A stretch of DNA of 64,000 nt from Microbispora sp. H11081. GTDB taxonomy: Bacteria > Actinomycetota > Actinomycetes > Streptosporangiales > Streptosporangiaceae. Under the pieces are notes generated by a model, which was not told the DNA's origin, searched no databases, and saw only the letters and a program-made list of their open reading frames with translations. This document shows, one piece after another, positions 32,913 to 42,779 of the stretch (the first letter of the stretch is position 1; every line of letters starts with the position of its first letter). Position numbers and translations under genes: made by a program. The stretch covers positions 558,001-622,000 of the forward strand of contig NZ_JABBWV010000001.1 of assembly GCF_012999535.1 (NCBI RefSeq), read 5' to 3'.

Positions 32913-34573
32913 CCGCCATTCAGGAACCGGTCGGCGTCGCCCCGCGGCCCTACACCAAGGGCACGGTCATCGCCAAGTGGCTGTCCTCGACCGACCACAA
33001 GGTGATCGGGCACCTCTACCTGATCACGTCGTTCATCTTCTTCCTCATCGGCGGCCTCATGGCGCTGGTGATGCGGGCGGAGCTCGCGCAGCCCGGGCTG
33101 CAGGTCGTCAGCAACGAGCAGTTCAACCAGCTGTTCACGATGCACGGCACGATCATGCTGCTCATGTTCGCGACGCCGCTGTTCGCGGGCTTCGCCAACG
33201 AGCTGATGCCGCTGCAGATCGGCGCCCCCGACGTGGCGTTCCCGCGGCTGAACATGGTGAGCTACTGGCTCTACCTGTTCGGCAGCACGATCGCCGTCGC
33301 CGGCTTCTTCACCCCCGGTGGCTCCGCGTCGTTCGGCTGGACCGCGTACGCGCCGCTGTCGAACGCGGTGACCTCGCCCGGCCTCGGCAGCGACCTGTGG
33401 ATCATGGGTCTGGCGCTGTCCGGCCTCGGCACCATCCTCGGCGCGGTGAACTTCATCACCACGATCCTCACGATGCGTGCCCCCGGCATGACGATGTTCC
33501 GGATGCCGATCTTCACCTGGAACATCCTGCTGACCAGCATCCTGGTGCTGCTCGCCTTCCCGGTGCTGGCCGCCGCGCTGCTCGCCCTGGAGGCGGACCG
33601 GAAGCTGGGCGCGCACATCTTCGACTCGCCCACCGGCGGGCCGATGCTGTGGCAGCACCTGTTCTGGTTCTTCGGCCACCCCGAGGTCTACATCATCGCG
33701 CTGCCGTTCTTCGGCATCATCACCGAGGTCCTGCCGGTCTTCAGCCGTAAGCCGATCTTCGGGTACGTCGGCCTGGTGGGCGCCACCATCGCCATCGCGG
33801 GTCTGTCCGTCACCGTGTGGGCCCACCACATGTTCGTGACAGGCCAGGTGCTGCTGCCGTTCTTCTCCTTCATGACGTTCCTCATCGCGGTGCCGACCGG
33901 GGTGAAGTTCTTCAACTGGATCGGCACGATGTGGCGAGGGCATCTGTCATTCGAGTCGCCGATGCTGTTCGCGGTCGGCTTCCTGGTGACCTTCCTCTTC
34001 GGTGGTCTGACCGGTGTCATCCTCGCGTCGCCTCCGCTGGACTTCCACGTGAGCGACACCTACTTCGTCGTCGCGCACTTCCACTACGTGATCTTCGGCA
34101 CCGTGGTGTTCGCGATGTTCGCGGGCTTCTACTTCTGGTGGCCGAAGTTCACCGGCAAGATGCTGAACGACAAGATCGGCAAGCTGCACTTCTGGCTGCT
34201 GTTCTTCGGCTTCCACCTGACCTTCCTGGTGCAGCACTGGCTGGGTGTCATCGGCTTCCCCCGGCGGTACGCCGACTACTCGGCCACCGACGGCTTCACC
34301 GACCTGAACATGATCTCCTCCGTCGGTGCGCTCCTGCTGGGCCTGTCCACCCTGCCGTTCTTCTACAACGTCTGGGTGACGTGGCGGAAGGCGCCCAAGG
34401 TCACCGTGGACGACCCGTGGGGCTTCTGCGGCTCGCTCGAGTGGGCGACCTCCTGCCCGCCGCCGCGGCACAACTTCACGTCGCTGCCGCGGATCCGGTC
34501 CGAGCGCCCGGCGTTCGACCTCAAGTACCCGCACATCACCGCCAAGCCTGAGCTGGTGGAGGAGTCCCGATGA
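32909..34573 (+). CDS. ctaD: Cytochrome c oxidase subunit I (aa3)
   Basis: The 554-residue integral membrane subunit binds heme a and the heme a3-CuB centre. Twelve helices are visible, with heme ligands in [15 protein letters not shown] and [11 protein letters not shown], CuB ligands in [15 protein letters not shown] and WAHHMFVTG, and the K/D-channel motifs [11 protein letters not shown] nearby. C-terminal residues extend into the cytoplasm ([18 protein letters not shown]). It is coupled to ctaC (GTGA) and ctaF (ATGA). Confidence 0.97.
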   Translation: MTAIQEPVGVAPRPYTKGTVIAKWLSSTDHKVIGHLYLITSFIFFLIGGLMALVMRAELAQPGLQVVSNEQFNQLFTMHGTIMLLMFATPLFAGFANELMPLQIGAPDVAFPRLNMVSYWLYLFGSTIAVAGFFTPGGSASFGWTAYAPLSNAVTSPGLGSDLWIMGLALSGLGTILGAVNFITTILTMRAPGMTMFRMPIFTWNILLTSILVLLAFPVLAAALLALEADRKLGAHIFDSPTGGPMLWQHLFWFFGHPEVYIIALPFFGIITEVLPVFSRKPIFGYVGLVGATIAIAGLSVTVWAHHMFVTGQVLLPFFSFMTFLIAVPTGVKFFNWIGTMWRGHLSFESPMLFAVGFLVTFLFGGLTGVILASPPLDFHVSDTYFVVAHFHYVIFGTVVFAMFAGFYFWWPKFTGKMLNDKIGKLHFWLLFFGFHLTFLVQHWLGVIGFPRRYADYSATDGFTDLNMISSVGALLLGLSTLPFFYNVWVTWRKAPKVTVDDPWGFCGSLEWATSCPPPRHNFTSLPRIRSERPAFDLKYPHITAKPELVEESR

Positions 34574-34965
34574 AGATCCAGGGATGGATGTTCCTGCTCT
34601 GCGGCGTCTTCTTCGCCGCCGCGGACGTGGTCTACTGGTTCTGGTCGAAGGAGCCGACCGGCACCACCGCCATGGCGATCTCCGTCGGCCTGGCCCTCAT
34701 GATCGGCTACTACCTGCTGTTCACGGCGCGCCGCATCGGCGACCAGCCGGAGGACAACAAGGAAGCCGAGATCAGCGACGGCGCGGGCGAGATCGGCTTC
34801 TACAGCCCGCACAGCTGGTGGCCGCTGTTCGTCTGCCTTTCGGCCGCGCTGACGTTCTTCGGCTTCGCGGTCGGCTGGTGGCTGTTCTTCATCGGCGTGT
34901 TCTGCACGCTCATGAGCATGATCGGCTTCGTTTTCCAGTACTACCGGGGCAACTTCTCGCACTGA
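34570..34965 (+). CDS. ctaF: Cytochrome c oxidase subunit IV
   Basis: The 131-residue protein is the small actinobacterial subunit IV of the aa3 oxidase. It has four membrane helices: about 5-24, 34-53, 86-104 and 106-124. EKPTGTTAM-like [15 protein letters not shown] and [11 protein letters not shown] are family motifs. It probably stabilises the bcc-aa3 supercomplex. The ATG overlaps the ctaD stop. A strong terminator at 34981-35018 ends the operon. Confidence 0.95.
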   Translation: MKIQGWMFLLCGVFFAAADVVYWFWSKEPTGTTAMAISVGLALMIGYYLLFTARRIGDQPEDNKEAEISDGAGEIGFYSPHSWWPLFVCLSAALTFFGFAVGWWLFFIGVFCTLMSMIGFVFQYYRGNFSH

Positions 34966-34980
34966 TCCCGTGAACCACAC

Positions 34981-35018
34981 CGGACGGCCGGTCGGCGATC
35001 TCGCCGACCGGCCGTCCG
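34981..35018 (+). terminator. Strong terminator after ctaF
   Basis: A perfect 16-bp stem (CGGACGGCCGGTCGGC / GCCGACCGGCCGTCCG) with a 6-base loop is followed by TGTTCTTT. It ends the ctaCDF transcript. Confidence 0.92.
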
Positions 35019-35107
35019 TGTTCTTTGCCCGCGTGCGGTGCGCGGACAGCCCGAGCGGTACGCCAATGGGGGTATAACCCCCGGAAAGCGACGCTAGGGG
35101 GACGGAC

Positions 35108-36277
35108 GTGCGTGCTGGTGCGGGGGCGCTGGCCCTTCTCGTGGTGGTAACCGGGTGCTCCACGTCGAATAAGAAAGACGAGGACCAAGGCGCCAAGACG
35201 GCGATCAGCATCAGTCCTCTCGACGGTGCCGCCGGCCTGCCGCCCGAGCTTCCGATCCTGATCGGCGCGGCGGGCGGAAAGCTCACCCATGTGAACGTGC
35301 AGGCCGCTGGACGGCCCGTAGCGGGCGTGTTCAGCCCTGACCGCACCCAGTGGCGCAGCGAGCGTCCCATGGCCCCAGGAACCGCCTACAGCGTCCAGGC
35401 GACGGCCGCGGGCTCCGCGGGCTCGGCGACCAGGAGCGTACGCTTCGCCACGAAGCAGGCCGCCAAGACCTTCGGCATCTCCACCCTGCTGCCCAACAAG
35501 CAGGACACCGGTCTCACGGTCGGCATCGGCATGCCGATCATCATCACCTTCGACAAGCCGATCACCGACCGCGTGTCCGTCGAGCGGAATCTGGTGGTGC
35601 GGGCTTCCAAGCCCATCGAAGGCGCCTGGCACTGGCTCGACGACAAGAACGTGGTCTTCCGTCCGGAGAAGTACTGGCCGACGTACACCAAGGTCCGCGT
35701 GACCGCCCGCCTGGCCGGCATCAGGGGCGGCGAGGGCATGTACGGCAAGCAGGACTACGTCAGGGACTTCGAGATCGGCCGATCGCAGATCAGCGTGGCC
35801 GACACCCAGACCCACCACATGAAGATCGAGCGCGACGGCAAGCAGATCAAGAACATGCCGATCAGCGCGGGCATGGGCGGCGCCCTGCGCCATCACACGA
35901 CCACCGGCATCCACGTGGCGATGTCCAGGGAGGACGTCACGGTCATGACGTCCCCCGACGCGGGACCCGGGCAGGCCGGCTACTACCAGACGACCGTGTA
36001 CAACAGCGTCCGCATCTCCAACAGCGGCGAGTACGTCCACGGAGCTCCGTGGTCGGTCGGCGACCAGGGCAACTCCAACGTCAGCCACGGCTGCGTGAAC
36101 ATCAGCCCCGAGAACGCCAAGTGGTTCAAGAACAACACCCTGATCGGCGACCCGATCATCGTGACCGGCACGCCGCGCAGGCTGGAGGCCACCAACGGCT
36201 GGAGCTACTGGCAGGACTCCTGGCCGGCCTGGCTCAAGCGCAGCCGTCTGCGCGCCGCTCCCGTCGACGAGCTCTGA
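35108..36277 (+). CDS. L,D-transpeptidase lipoprotein
   Basis: The 389-residue lipoprotein makes 3-3 peptidoglycan crosslinks. A lipobox VVVTGC ends the signal at about residue 17. Two Ig-like domains cover about 32-115 and 116-225. The YkuD catalytic domain (about 231-360) has the active-site motif SHGCVNIS with its catalytic His and Cys. The C-terminal tail is short and aromatic (NGWSYWQDSWPAW), as in Ldt of actinobacteria. GTG 35108 is preceded by AGGGGG six bases away. It stands alone between the cta and qcr blocks. Confidence 0.94.
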   Translation: MRAGAGALALLVVVTGCSTSNKKDEDQGAKTAISISPLDGAAGLPPELPILIGAAGGKLTHVNVQAAGRPVAGVFSPDRTQWRSERPMAPGTAYSVQATAAGSAGSATRSVRFATKQAAKTFGISTLLPNKQDTGLTVGIGMPIIITFDKPITDRVSVERNLVVRASKPIEGAWHWLDDKNVVFRPEKYWPTYTKVRVTARLAGIRGGEGMYGKQDYVRDFEIGRSQISVADTQTHHMKIERDGKQIKNMPISAGMGGALRHHTTTGIHVAMSREDVTVMTSPDAGPGQAGYYQTTVYNSVRISNSGEYVHGAPWSVGDQGNSNVSHGCVNISPENAKWFKNNTLIGDPIIVTGTPRRLEATNGWSYWQDSWPAWLKRSRLRAAPVDEL

Positions 36278-36475
36278 GCTACCTCGCCCGCGCCGCTCCT
36301 CCGCGATGGTGAAGCGGGAAACGCCGAGCGAGCCGGAGGGGCGCGCCGCCGGTCTGGACTGAGGAGCGCGCGGAGCGAGGAACGAGCGAGCGCGTGACGA
36401 GGGCCGTGATTCCGGCGTGCCTCCGGCATGACCCGGCGGGTGTGAGCGCCCCGACGAGCGACGCGGGAAACACAA

Positions 36476-36509
36476 CGGCCCGGCGGGGGAGTGTCCCCCC
36501 GCCGGGCCG
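36476..36509. terminator. Bidirectional terminator between ldt and qcrB
   Basis: CGGCCCGGCGGGGG and CCCCCGCCGGGCCG form a perfect 14-bp stem with a 6-base loop. It separates convergent genes. The rest of the 36278-36539 gap shows no gene. Confidence 0.9.
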
Positions 36510-36539
36510 CCGCGTTTTGCTTGGCCGGTCAGGCGCCCG

Positions 36540-38171
36540 TCAGTGAAGCTCCTTGCGGTCGCCGGTGCCGACGCCCGCGTGCTCCTCCTCGTGGTGGCCG
36601 TCGTGGTGGCCGTCCGTGAGCGGGACGTGGTCGGTGCCGTACGCCTCGCTCATCTTGGTGCGGAGCCGGCCGAGGGCCGTACGGGCGCTCTTGGGCGGGA
36701 TGCCCTCGCCGTCCTCGGCGCTCGTGAGCACCGGGATCTCCTTCTTGCCGCGGATGTGCTCGGCGATGTCCTCCGCCGGCGGCGTGTGGATCTCGATGTA
36801 CTGGCCGTTCGGCATCCGCTTGATGACGCCGGACTCCACTCCGTGGGACAGCACCTCGGCGTCCTTGCGCTGGAGGCCGATGCAGATCCGGTAGGTGATC
36901 CAGTACGCGATGGCCGGGCCGACGAAGACGGCGATCCGCCCGAACCAGGTCGTCGTGTACAGGTCGATGTGGAAGTTCGCCGAGATCTCGTCGTTGGCGC
37001 CCAGCAGCCACAGGATGCCGTAGAAGGTGATGCCGGCGATGCCGATGGACGTGCGGTGCGGGTTGTTGCGCGGCCGGTCGGCGATGTGGTGCTCGCGACG
37101 GTCGCCCGTGACCCACTGTTCCAGGAACGGATACAGCGCCAGACCCGTCATGACGATGCCCAGCGGCACCAGTGCCGGGATCAGCACGCTCAGCGTCACG
37201 GTGTGGCCGAGGAAGTTGATCTCCCAGGCCGGCATGATGCGGAGCGCTCCCTCCAGGAAGCCCATGTACCAGTCGGGCTGCGAACCCGCCGAGATGTCCG
37301 CCGGCGTGTACGGCCCGAACAGCCAGATCGGGTTGATCTGGGCGAAGGTGCCGAGCAGCGCGATGATCCCGAAGGTGAACAGGAAGAACGCGCCCGACTT
37401 GATCATGAACGCGGGGTAGAACGGCGCGCCCACGACGTTCTTCTCGGTCCGGCTCTTGCCCGGCATCTGCGTGTGCTTCTGCACCCACATCAGGATCATG
37501 TGGGCCGTGATGAGCGCGAGCAGGATGCCCGGGATCAGCAGGATGTGGAGCGTGTAGAACCGCGAGATGATGTCGTGGCCCGGATACTCGCCCCCGAACA
37601 GGAAGAACGAGACGTACGTGCCCACGATCGGGATCGACTGGGCCACGCCCTGCGTGATCCGCAGACCGGCGCCGGACAGCAGGTCGTCGGGGAGGGAGTA
37701 GCCGGTGAGGCCCTCGATCAGCGCCAGCGACAGCAGCAGGATGCCGATGATCCAGTTGAGCTCACGCGGCTTGCGGTACGCACCGGTGAAGAAGACCCGC
37801 AGCATGTGCACGGTCATGCCGGCCACGAACAGCAACGCCGCCCAGTGGTGGATCTGCCGCATGAGCAGGCCACCCCGGACGTCGAAGCTGATGTGCAGCG
37901 TCGAGGCGTAGGCCTCCGACATGTGCACGCCGTACAGCGGGGCGTAGCTGCCCGTGTACGGGACCTCGCCCATGCTCGGCTTGAACCAGAACGTCAGGAA
38001 CGTACCGGTCAGCAGCAGGATGATGAACGAGTAGAGCGCGATCTCCCCCAGGAGGAACGACCAGTGGTCCGGGAAGATCTTCCTCATGTTGCGCTTGAGG
38101 AAGTTCCCCGCGCCGATGCGGTCGTCGACGAAGGTCGACACGCCTGCGATGGCCTTGGGGGGAGCGTTCAT
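36540..38171 (-). CDS. qcrB: Cytochrome bc1 complex cytochrome b subunit
   Basis: The 543-residue subunit oxidises menaquinol. Heme-binding histidines lie in RQIHHWAALLFVAGMTVHML and in YTLHILLIPGILLALITAHM; the quinol-site motif appears as PDWYMGF (usual PEWY). About eight to nine helices form the core, followed by a long hydrophilic actinobacterial C-terminus (about 440-543) rich in His, Glu and Gly. Its start overlaps the qcrA stop. It is the last gene of the ctaE-qcrC-qcrA-qcrB operon. Confidence 0.96.
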   Translation of the reverse strand: MNAPPKAIAGVSTFVDDRIGAGNFLKRNMRKIFPDHWSFLLGEIALYSFIILLLTGTFLTFWFKPSMGEVPYTGSYAPLYGVHMSEAYASTLHISFDVRGGLLMRQIHHWAALLFVAGMTVHMLRVFFTGAYRKPRELNWIIGILLLSLALIEGLTGYSLPDDLLSGAGLRITQGVAQSIPIVGTYVSFFLFGGEYPGHDIISRFYTLHILLIPGILLALITAHMILMWVQKHTQMPGKSRTEKNVVGAPFYPAFMIKSGAFFLFTFGIIALLGTFAQINPIWLFGPYTPADISAGSQPDWYMGFLEGALRIMPAWEINFLGHTVTLSVLIPALVPLGIVMTGLALYPFLEQWVTGDRREHHIADRPRNNPHRTSIGIAGITFYGILWLLGANDEISANFHIDLYTTTWFGRIAVFVGPAIAYWITYRICIGLQRKDAEVLSHGVESGVIKRMPNGQYIEIHTPPAEDIAEHIRGKKEIPVLTSAEDGEGIPPKSARTALGRLRTKMSEAYGTDHVPLTDGHHDGHHEEEHAGVGTGDRKELH

Positions 38172-39247
38172 GATGCGTTCTCCCTAACTTCGGCTTCCGC
38201 GTCGCCACGCTCCCAGAAGCTGGGACCGACGGGGACCTTGAAGTCGGATTTCGCGACGAGGTAACCCTCCTCGTCGATGCCGATGGGAAGCTGCGGCAGC
38301 GGCCGGGCCGCGGGGCCGAAGATGACCTTCGCCCCGTCCGCCGCGTCGAAGGTCGACTGGTGGCACGGGCAGAGGATGTGATGCGTGGTCTGCTCGTACA
38401 GAGCCGCGGGGCAGCCCACGTGGGTGCAGATCTTGGAGTAGGCGACGATGCCGTCGTGGGTCCAGTTCAGGTTCGTCCCGGACTTGAGCTCCTCCGGGCG
38501 GAACTTGAGCAGGATCAGCGTCGCCTTGGCCAGCGCGTTCAGGTCCTTCTCGTAGCCCTCGGGGACCACGGAGAGGATGCCGCCGGGCGAGTTGAAGTCG
38601 GCCGCCCGGATCGGCTGGCCGGTGCCCTCGACCACGAGGCGGCGCGGCTTGCCGTCCTTGGTGGGCTCGCCCCAGACGGTGTGCCTGAGCGCGGTCCCGG
38701 GGAGCGGGCCGAGGTCCTTCAGCAGCACCAGCGGGGCCAGGCCCAGCGGAGCGGCGGCCAGCAGCAGCGTGCGGCGCAGCAGCCGGTGCTTGACGAACCC
38801 GCTCTCCTCGGCGCCCTGGAGGAAGGTCTCCTTGACGTACCCGCGCGCCTCGTCGTCGGAGCGCATCTCGTGGCGCTCCTGGATGAGGTTGTACTTCGGC
38901 ATGATCTGCCGGACCCACACCGTGAGGCCCGCGCCCAGCGCGAGCAGGGCGAGGGCCAGGGTGCCGCCGAGCGCGAGGTTCGACGTCGCCGTCCTGTCGA
39001 TCGTGCCGACCTGGAAGATCACGTACGACGCGACGAAACCGGCGCCGGACAGGAAGGTCACCAGGAACAGCAGCGCGACGAGGCGCTCGGCCTTGCGGGC
39101 TTTGTCGGGGTCCGGCGGGATCACGCCGGCGACGCCCTCGGGCGCGCGGATCGGGTCGGTGTCCGCGATCGGCGCGTCGGCGGGCGGCGTGCCGATGACG
39201 CGGCTCGGCACCCGTCCGCTCTCGGGGTACTCGTTCTGCTCTGTCAT
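38168..39247 (-). CDS. qcrA: Cytochrome bc1 complex Rieske iron-sulfur subunit
   Basis: The 359-residue Rieske protein carries the 2Fe-2S ligands CTHVGC and CPCHQS near residues 280-300. Actinobacterial QcrA has three N-terminal membrane helices: about 55-75, 92-112 and a third around 163-183; all are present here. Proton-coupled electron transfer from menaquinol to cytochrome c is its role. Start and stop both overlap neighbours (ATGA at each side). A 50-residue acidic/Pro-rich cytoplasmic N-terminus precedes the first helix. Confidence 0.96.
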   Translation of the reverse strand: MTEQNEYPESGRVPSRVIGTPPADAPIADTDPIRAPEGVAGVIPPDPDKARKAERLVALLFLVTFLSGAGFVASYVIFQVGTIDRTATSNLALGGTLALALLALGAGLTVWVRQIMPKYNLIQERHEMRSDDEARGYVKETFLQGAEESGFVKHRLLRRTLLLAAAPLGLAPLVLLKDLGPLPGTALRHTVWGEPTKDGKPRRLVVEGTGQPIRAADFNSPGGILSVVPEGYEKDLNALAKATLILLKFRPEELKSGTNLNWTHDGIVAYSKICTHVGCPAALYEQTTHHILCPCHQSTFDAADGAKVIFGPAARPLPQLPIGIDEEGYLVAKSDFKVPVGPSFWERGDAEAEVRENAS

Positions 39248-40074
39248 GCCGCCCGTCGCTTCTTGGCTGTGATCCAGATAGATGCCAGGACCAGGAGGCT
39301 GATACCCACGACCCACGCTACAAGGCCCTCGGTGACGGGTCCGATACGGCCCAGCCCGGAGCCGCCGGGGTCGACCTGCGACCGCACGTGGGTGATGTAG
39401 GCGATCATGTCACGCTTCTGCTCCGGCGTGATCGTGGAGTCGTTGAACACCGGCATCGCCTGCGGGCCGGTGATCATCGCCTCGTAGATCTGCGTCGGCG
39501 TCGAAGGGTTCAGCGACGGCGCGTACTTGCCGTAGGTCAGCGCGCCGCCGGCGCCCACGAAGTTGTGGCACTGGATGCAGTTGGCGCGGAAGAGCTCGCC
39601 GCCCTTGGCCGGGTCGCCCTTGGCCGGGTCGACCTGTTCGGCGCTGGGCACCGTTGGGCCGCCGCCCAGCGACTGGACGTACGCCGAGAGCTGGTTGACG
39701 GCCTCGTCGGTGGCCCACTCGGGGCGCGGCTTGCGCGGAGCCTGGGGACCCGCGTCGGCGGCCGGCATGCGGCCGCTGCTCACCTGGAAGTCCACGGAGG
39801 CGGCTCCGACGCCGATGAGCGTCGGAGCCCTCTTGGTGCCCTCGGCGTTCATGCCGTGGCAGCTCGCGCAGTGCGCCACGAACAGGCTCTTGCCCTGCGC
39901 CACGTCGTCGGCCTTGCCGGACGCGATCGCGGCGTCCGCGGTGCTGCCGTTCGGCGCCGCGAGCGCGTAGCCGCCGCCGAGCAGGCCCAGCGCGAGTGCC
40001 ACGACGGCGACACGCGCGAGGGGATGGCGCCGTCGGGCGGTGATGGAGTTCACCGAAATCCCCGTTCCGATCAT
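39244..40074 (-). CDS. qcrC: Cytochrome bc1 complex diheme cytochrome c subunit
   Basis: The 276-residue subunit has two c-type heme motifs, CASCH (about 68-72) and CIQCH (about 166-170), and a C-terminal membrane anchor ([18 protein letters not shown]). An N-terminal hydrophobic segment ([17 protein letters not shown]) is an uncleaved or cleaved signal. It carries electrons straight to the aa3 oxidase in the bcc-aa3 supercomplex. The ATG overlaps the ctaE stop; an internal GTG with AACGGGG upstream could also serve. Confidence 0.96.
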   Translation of the reverse strand: MIGTGISVNSITARRRHPLARVAVVALALGLLGGGYALAAPNGSTADAAIASGKADDVAQGKSLFVAHCASCHGMNAEGTKRAPTLIGVGAASVDFQVSSGRMPAADAGPQAPRKPRPEWATDEAVNQLSAYVQSLGGGPTVPSAEQVDPAKGDPAKGGELFRANCIQCHNFVGAGGALTYGKYAPSLNPSTPTQIYEAMITGPQAMPVFNDSTITPEQKRDMIAYITHVRSQVDPGGSGLGRIGPVTEGLVAWVVGISLLVLASIWITAKKRRAA

Positions 40075-40688
40075 TTGATGATGTAGATGGTCGCGAAAAG
40101 GCCGATCCAGACCACGTCGACGAAGTGCCAGTAGTAGGACACGACGATCGCGCTGGTCTGCTGCTCATACGTCAAGCGCTTCGCGGCGTACGTGCGTCCC
40201 AGGATGAACAGGAACGCGATCAGACCACCCGTGACGTGCAAGCCGTGGAAGCCCGTGGTCAGGTAGAACACCGAGTCGTACGGGGTGTGCGAGAGGACGT
40301 GGCCCTCGCGCGCGAGGTTGGCGTACTCGTAGATCTGTCCGCCCACGAAGAAGGCGCCCATCAGGAAGCTTACGACATACCAGAATCGCAGCTTCTTGAC
40401 ATCGCCTCGTTCAACCGCCCACACGCCCAGCTGGCACGTGACACTCGACAGGACCAGAACGGTCGTGTTGAAGGTCGCGAACGGGACTTCGAGGTGCGCC
40501 TCGGGCCAGGGCGTGTCCTGTCCGAGGCTGACCGACCGGATGGTGAAGTACATCGCGAACAGCGCCGCGAAGAACATGAGCTCAGAGGACAACCACACGA
40601 TGGTGCCGACCTGAACCAGGTTCGGCCGGCTGGACCCGTGCGGTCTCGTCGTCGTAGTAATTGCGGATGCTGTCGCCACGCCCAGCAT
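40071..40688 (-). CDS. ctaE: Cytochrome c oxidase subunit III
   Basis: The 205-residue subunit III has five membrane helices and the family motifs [27 protein letters not shown] and [16 protein letters not shown], with [16 protein letters not shown] at the end. It stabilises the oxidase core. ATG 40686-40688 has GGAG eight bases upstream. It starts the minus-strand respiratory operon and is separated from the ctaCDF genes by about 5 kb, as in other actinobacteria. Confidence 0.95.
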   Translation of the reverse strand: MLGVATASAITTTTRPHGSSRPNLVQVGTIVWLSSELMFFAALFAMYFTIRSVSLGQDTPWPEAHLEVPFATFNTTVLVLSSVTCQLGVWAVERGDVKKLRFWYVVSFLMGAFFVGGQIYEYANLAREGHVLSHTPYDSVFYLTTGFHGLHVTGGLIAFLFILGRTYAAKRLTYEQQTSAIVVSYYWHFVDVVWIGLFATIYIIK

Positions 40689-40850
40689 TATTGCGGCTCC
40701 CCAGGTCGGGTCGCCCCACGACCCCCCGCTAGGGTCCACACGCGCTCGCGAAACGGGCATGTCATGGCAATCGCCCCGGGGCTGCGAGCCCTGCCACCGC
40801 GCCGGTAGCATCACGATGACCATACCCAGCGATTCGACAGTGAGCGTGCA

Positions 40851-41246
40851 ATGAGGGTTCTCGTCTACAGCGACGACGCAGGCACCCGGGAGAAGGTGCG
40901 GCTGGCCATCGGGCGGCGCCCCGCGGCGGACGTCCCTCTCGTCGAGATCGTCGAGTGTGCGACCCAGCCGGCCGTGATCCGGCATCTCGACTCCGGCGAC
41001 ATCGACGTCGCCGTCCTCGACGGCGAGGCGCAGCCGGCGGGCGGCATGGGAGTCAGCAGGCAGGCCAAGGACGAGGTGCACAACTGCCCGCCGATCCTCC
41101 TGCTGATCGCCCGCAGGGACGACCGCTGGCTGGCCAACTGGTCCCGCGCCGACGCCGTCGTCGCGCAGCCCATCGACCCGGTCGTCCTCGCCGAGGCCGT
41201 GGCCGACCTGATGCGCCGCCGCCTCAGCCTCACCCAGGCGCACTGA
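40851..41246 (+). CDS. Receiver-like conserved protein next to ctaE
   Basis: The 131-residue protein has a response-regulator receiver-like fold without an output domain: a starting strand [19 protein letters not shown], an Asp in [18 protein letters not shown] and a final [20 protein letters not shown]. Phosphorylation-site geometry is only partly conserved, so phosphorylation is uncertain. It is divergent from ctaE, a placement conserved in actinobacteria. No regulatory role is proven. Confidence 0.8.
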   Translation: MRVLVYSDDAGTREKVRLAIGRRPAADVPLVEIVECATQPAVIRHLDSGDIDVAVLDGEAQPAGGMGVSRQAKDEVHNCPPILLLIARRDDRWLANWSRADAVVAQPIDPVVLAEAVADLMRRRLSLTQAH

Positions 41247-41468
41247 GCCGGGGCGTCCGGAGCCGGTCCCACCGGTGACGGCCGCGTGCCTGTCCCGGCC
41301 CGCGGCGCCGGGCGCGCCCCCCACCAGGACCGCGCACCAGGGCACCGCACAAGGACACCGTGAGCCAGGGCCACCGGGCACCCGGGCACCGGGCACCAGG
41401 GCATCAGGGCATCAGGGCGCTATGACGCGGGCGACCACGTCACAGGGCGGACGCCGGGCGCGCGTCGG

Positions 41469-41524
41469 GTCCACCGTGCCCAGTCCACCGAGCCCAGTCC
41501 ACCGGGCCCAGACCACCGGGCTCA
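41469..41524 (+). repeat. Four 14-bp tandem repeats upstream of trpD
   Basis: The unit GTCCACCGNGCCCA occurs three times with one variable base, followed by a variant GACCACCGGGCTCA. A less regular run of 8-bp CATCAGGG/CACCGGG units lies at about 41371-41418. The 385-bp stretch 41247-41631 contains no convincing gene, trp leader peptide or attenuator. Confidence 0.85.
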
Positions 41525-41631
41525 GGCCCGCTGCTCCCTGCGTGATCACAAAACGGGCGCGGAAGCGTCCTCGCCCCCAGCACCACCCGCCGACCCGACC
41601 GCAGCAGATCCCGAACCCCGCGGAGCCCACC

Positions 41632-42681
41632 ATGGACACGCGCACCACCTGGCCCTCGACGCTGAACGCCCTGCTCGCGGGCGAGAACCTGACGGCCGAC
41701 GAGACCGCCTGGGTAATGGGAGAGATCATGTCGGGGGCGGCGACCCCGGCGCAGATCGCCGCGTTCGCCGTCGCCCTGCGGGCCAAGGGCGAGACCGTCG
41801 CCGAGGTGACGGGCCTCGTCCGCACCATGTTCGAGCGCGCCACCCCCCTCACGGTCGAGGGGCCCGTGGTCGACATCGTCGGCACCGGCGGCGACCGGGC
41901 GCACACCGTCAACGTGTCGACGATGGCGGCGATCGTCGCGGCGGCGGCCGGTGCCAGGGTCGTCAAGCACGGCAACCGGGCCGCCTCCTCGCTGTGCGGC
42001 GCGGCCGACGTGCTCGAGCACCTCGGCGTCGCCCTAGACCTCTCGCCGCAGGCCACGGCGCGGGTCGCGGTGGAGGCGGGCATCGCCTTCTGCTTCGCGC
42101 CCGTCTACCACCCCGCGCTGCGCTTCACCGGCCCGCCGCGCAAGGAGATCGGCGTGCCGACGGTGTTCAACTTCGTCGGGCCGCTGGCCAACCCCGCGCG
42201 CCCCGCCGCCCAGGCCATCGGCGTGTTCGACGCGCGCATGCTGCCGGTCATGGCCGGCGTCTTCGCCGAGCGCGGCGTGTCGGCGCTCGTCTTCCGCGGC
42301 GACGACGGCCTGGACGAACTGTCCACCGCGGCCCCGTCGACGGTCTTCGTCGTCCGGGACGGCACCGCCACCCAGACGACCCTCGACCCGGCCGACCTCG
42401 GCATCCCCCGCTCCCAGCCGGGCGACCTGCGCGGCGGCGACGTCGCGTTCAACGCGGCGGCGGTCCGCGACCTGCTGGACGGCAGGGCGGGGCCGGTGCG
42501 CGACGCGGTGCTGCTGAACGCGGCGGCCGGACTGGTCGCCTACGACGGCCCCGGCGATGACCTGGTCGGCGAACTGCGCGCGGCCTACGCGCGGGCGGCG
42601 GACGCGGTCGACTCGGGCAGGGCGGCGCGGACCCTGGAGCGCTGGGTCGAGATCAGCCGCGCGCACGGCGGCACGGCCTGA
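41632..42681 (+). CDS. trpD: Anthranilate phosphoribosyltransferase
   Basis: TrpD transfers the phosphoribosyl group to anthranilate in tryptophan synthesis. The 349-residue protein has the PRPP-binding [36 protein letters not shown] and the anthranilate-binding [18 protein letters not shown] segments. The start is ATG 41632 with GGAG six bases upstream; a longer frame upstream is repetitive and unlikely to be coding. It lies alone, away from other trp genes, in the place it holds near qcr/cta genes in mycobacteria. Confidence 0.95.
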   Translation: MDTRTTWPSTLNALLAGENLTADETAWVMGEIMSGAATPAQIAAFAVALRAKGETVAEVTGLVRTMFERATPLTVEGPVVDIVGTGGDRAHTVNVSTMAAIVAAAAGARVVKHGNRAASSLCGAADVLEHLGVALDLSPQATARVAVEAGIAFCFAPVYHPALRFTGPPRKEIGVPTVFNFVGPLANPARPAAQAIGVFDARMLPVMAGVFAERGVSALVFRGDDGLDELSTAAPSTVFVVRDGTATQTTLDPADLGIPRSQPGDLRGGDVAFNAAAVRDLLDGRAGPVRDAVLLNAAAGLVAYDGPGDDLVGELRAAYARAADAVDSGRAARTLERWVEISRAHGGTA

Positions 42682-42779
42682 TCAACCCCACGACCGGCTT
42701 CGCCTCCACCCCTGGATGGATCACGCGTCCACCGTGATGGGGACGTGCCGGGTTCAGCTCGGGCCGTACCTTTTCGGCC

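Noticed and set aside
36279-36473. 64-codon minus-strand frame between ldt and qcrB
   Set aside because: No domain, Arg/Ala-rich and overlapping only intergenic DNA next to a terminator.
41275-41631. N-terminal extension of trpD through the repeat region
   Set aside because: Low-complexity Pro/Ala/Arg sequence without similarity; ATG 41632 has a ribosome site and gives the normal TrpD length.
41525-41631. Trp attenuator before trpD
   Set aside because: No short frame with Trp codons and no competing hairpins were seen.
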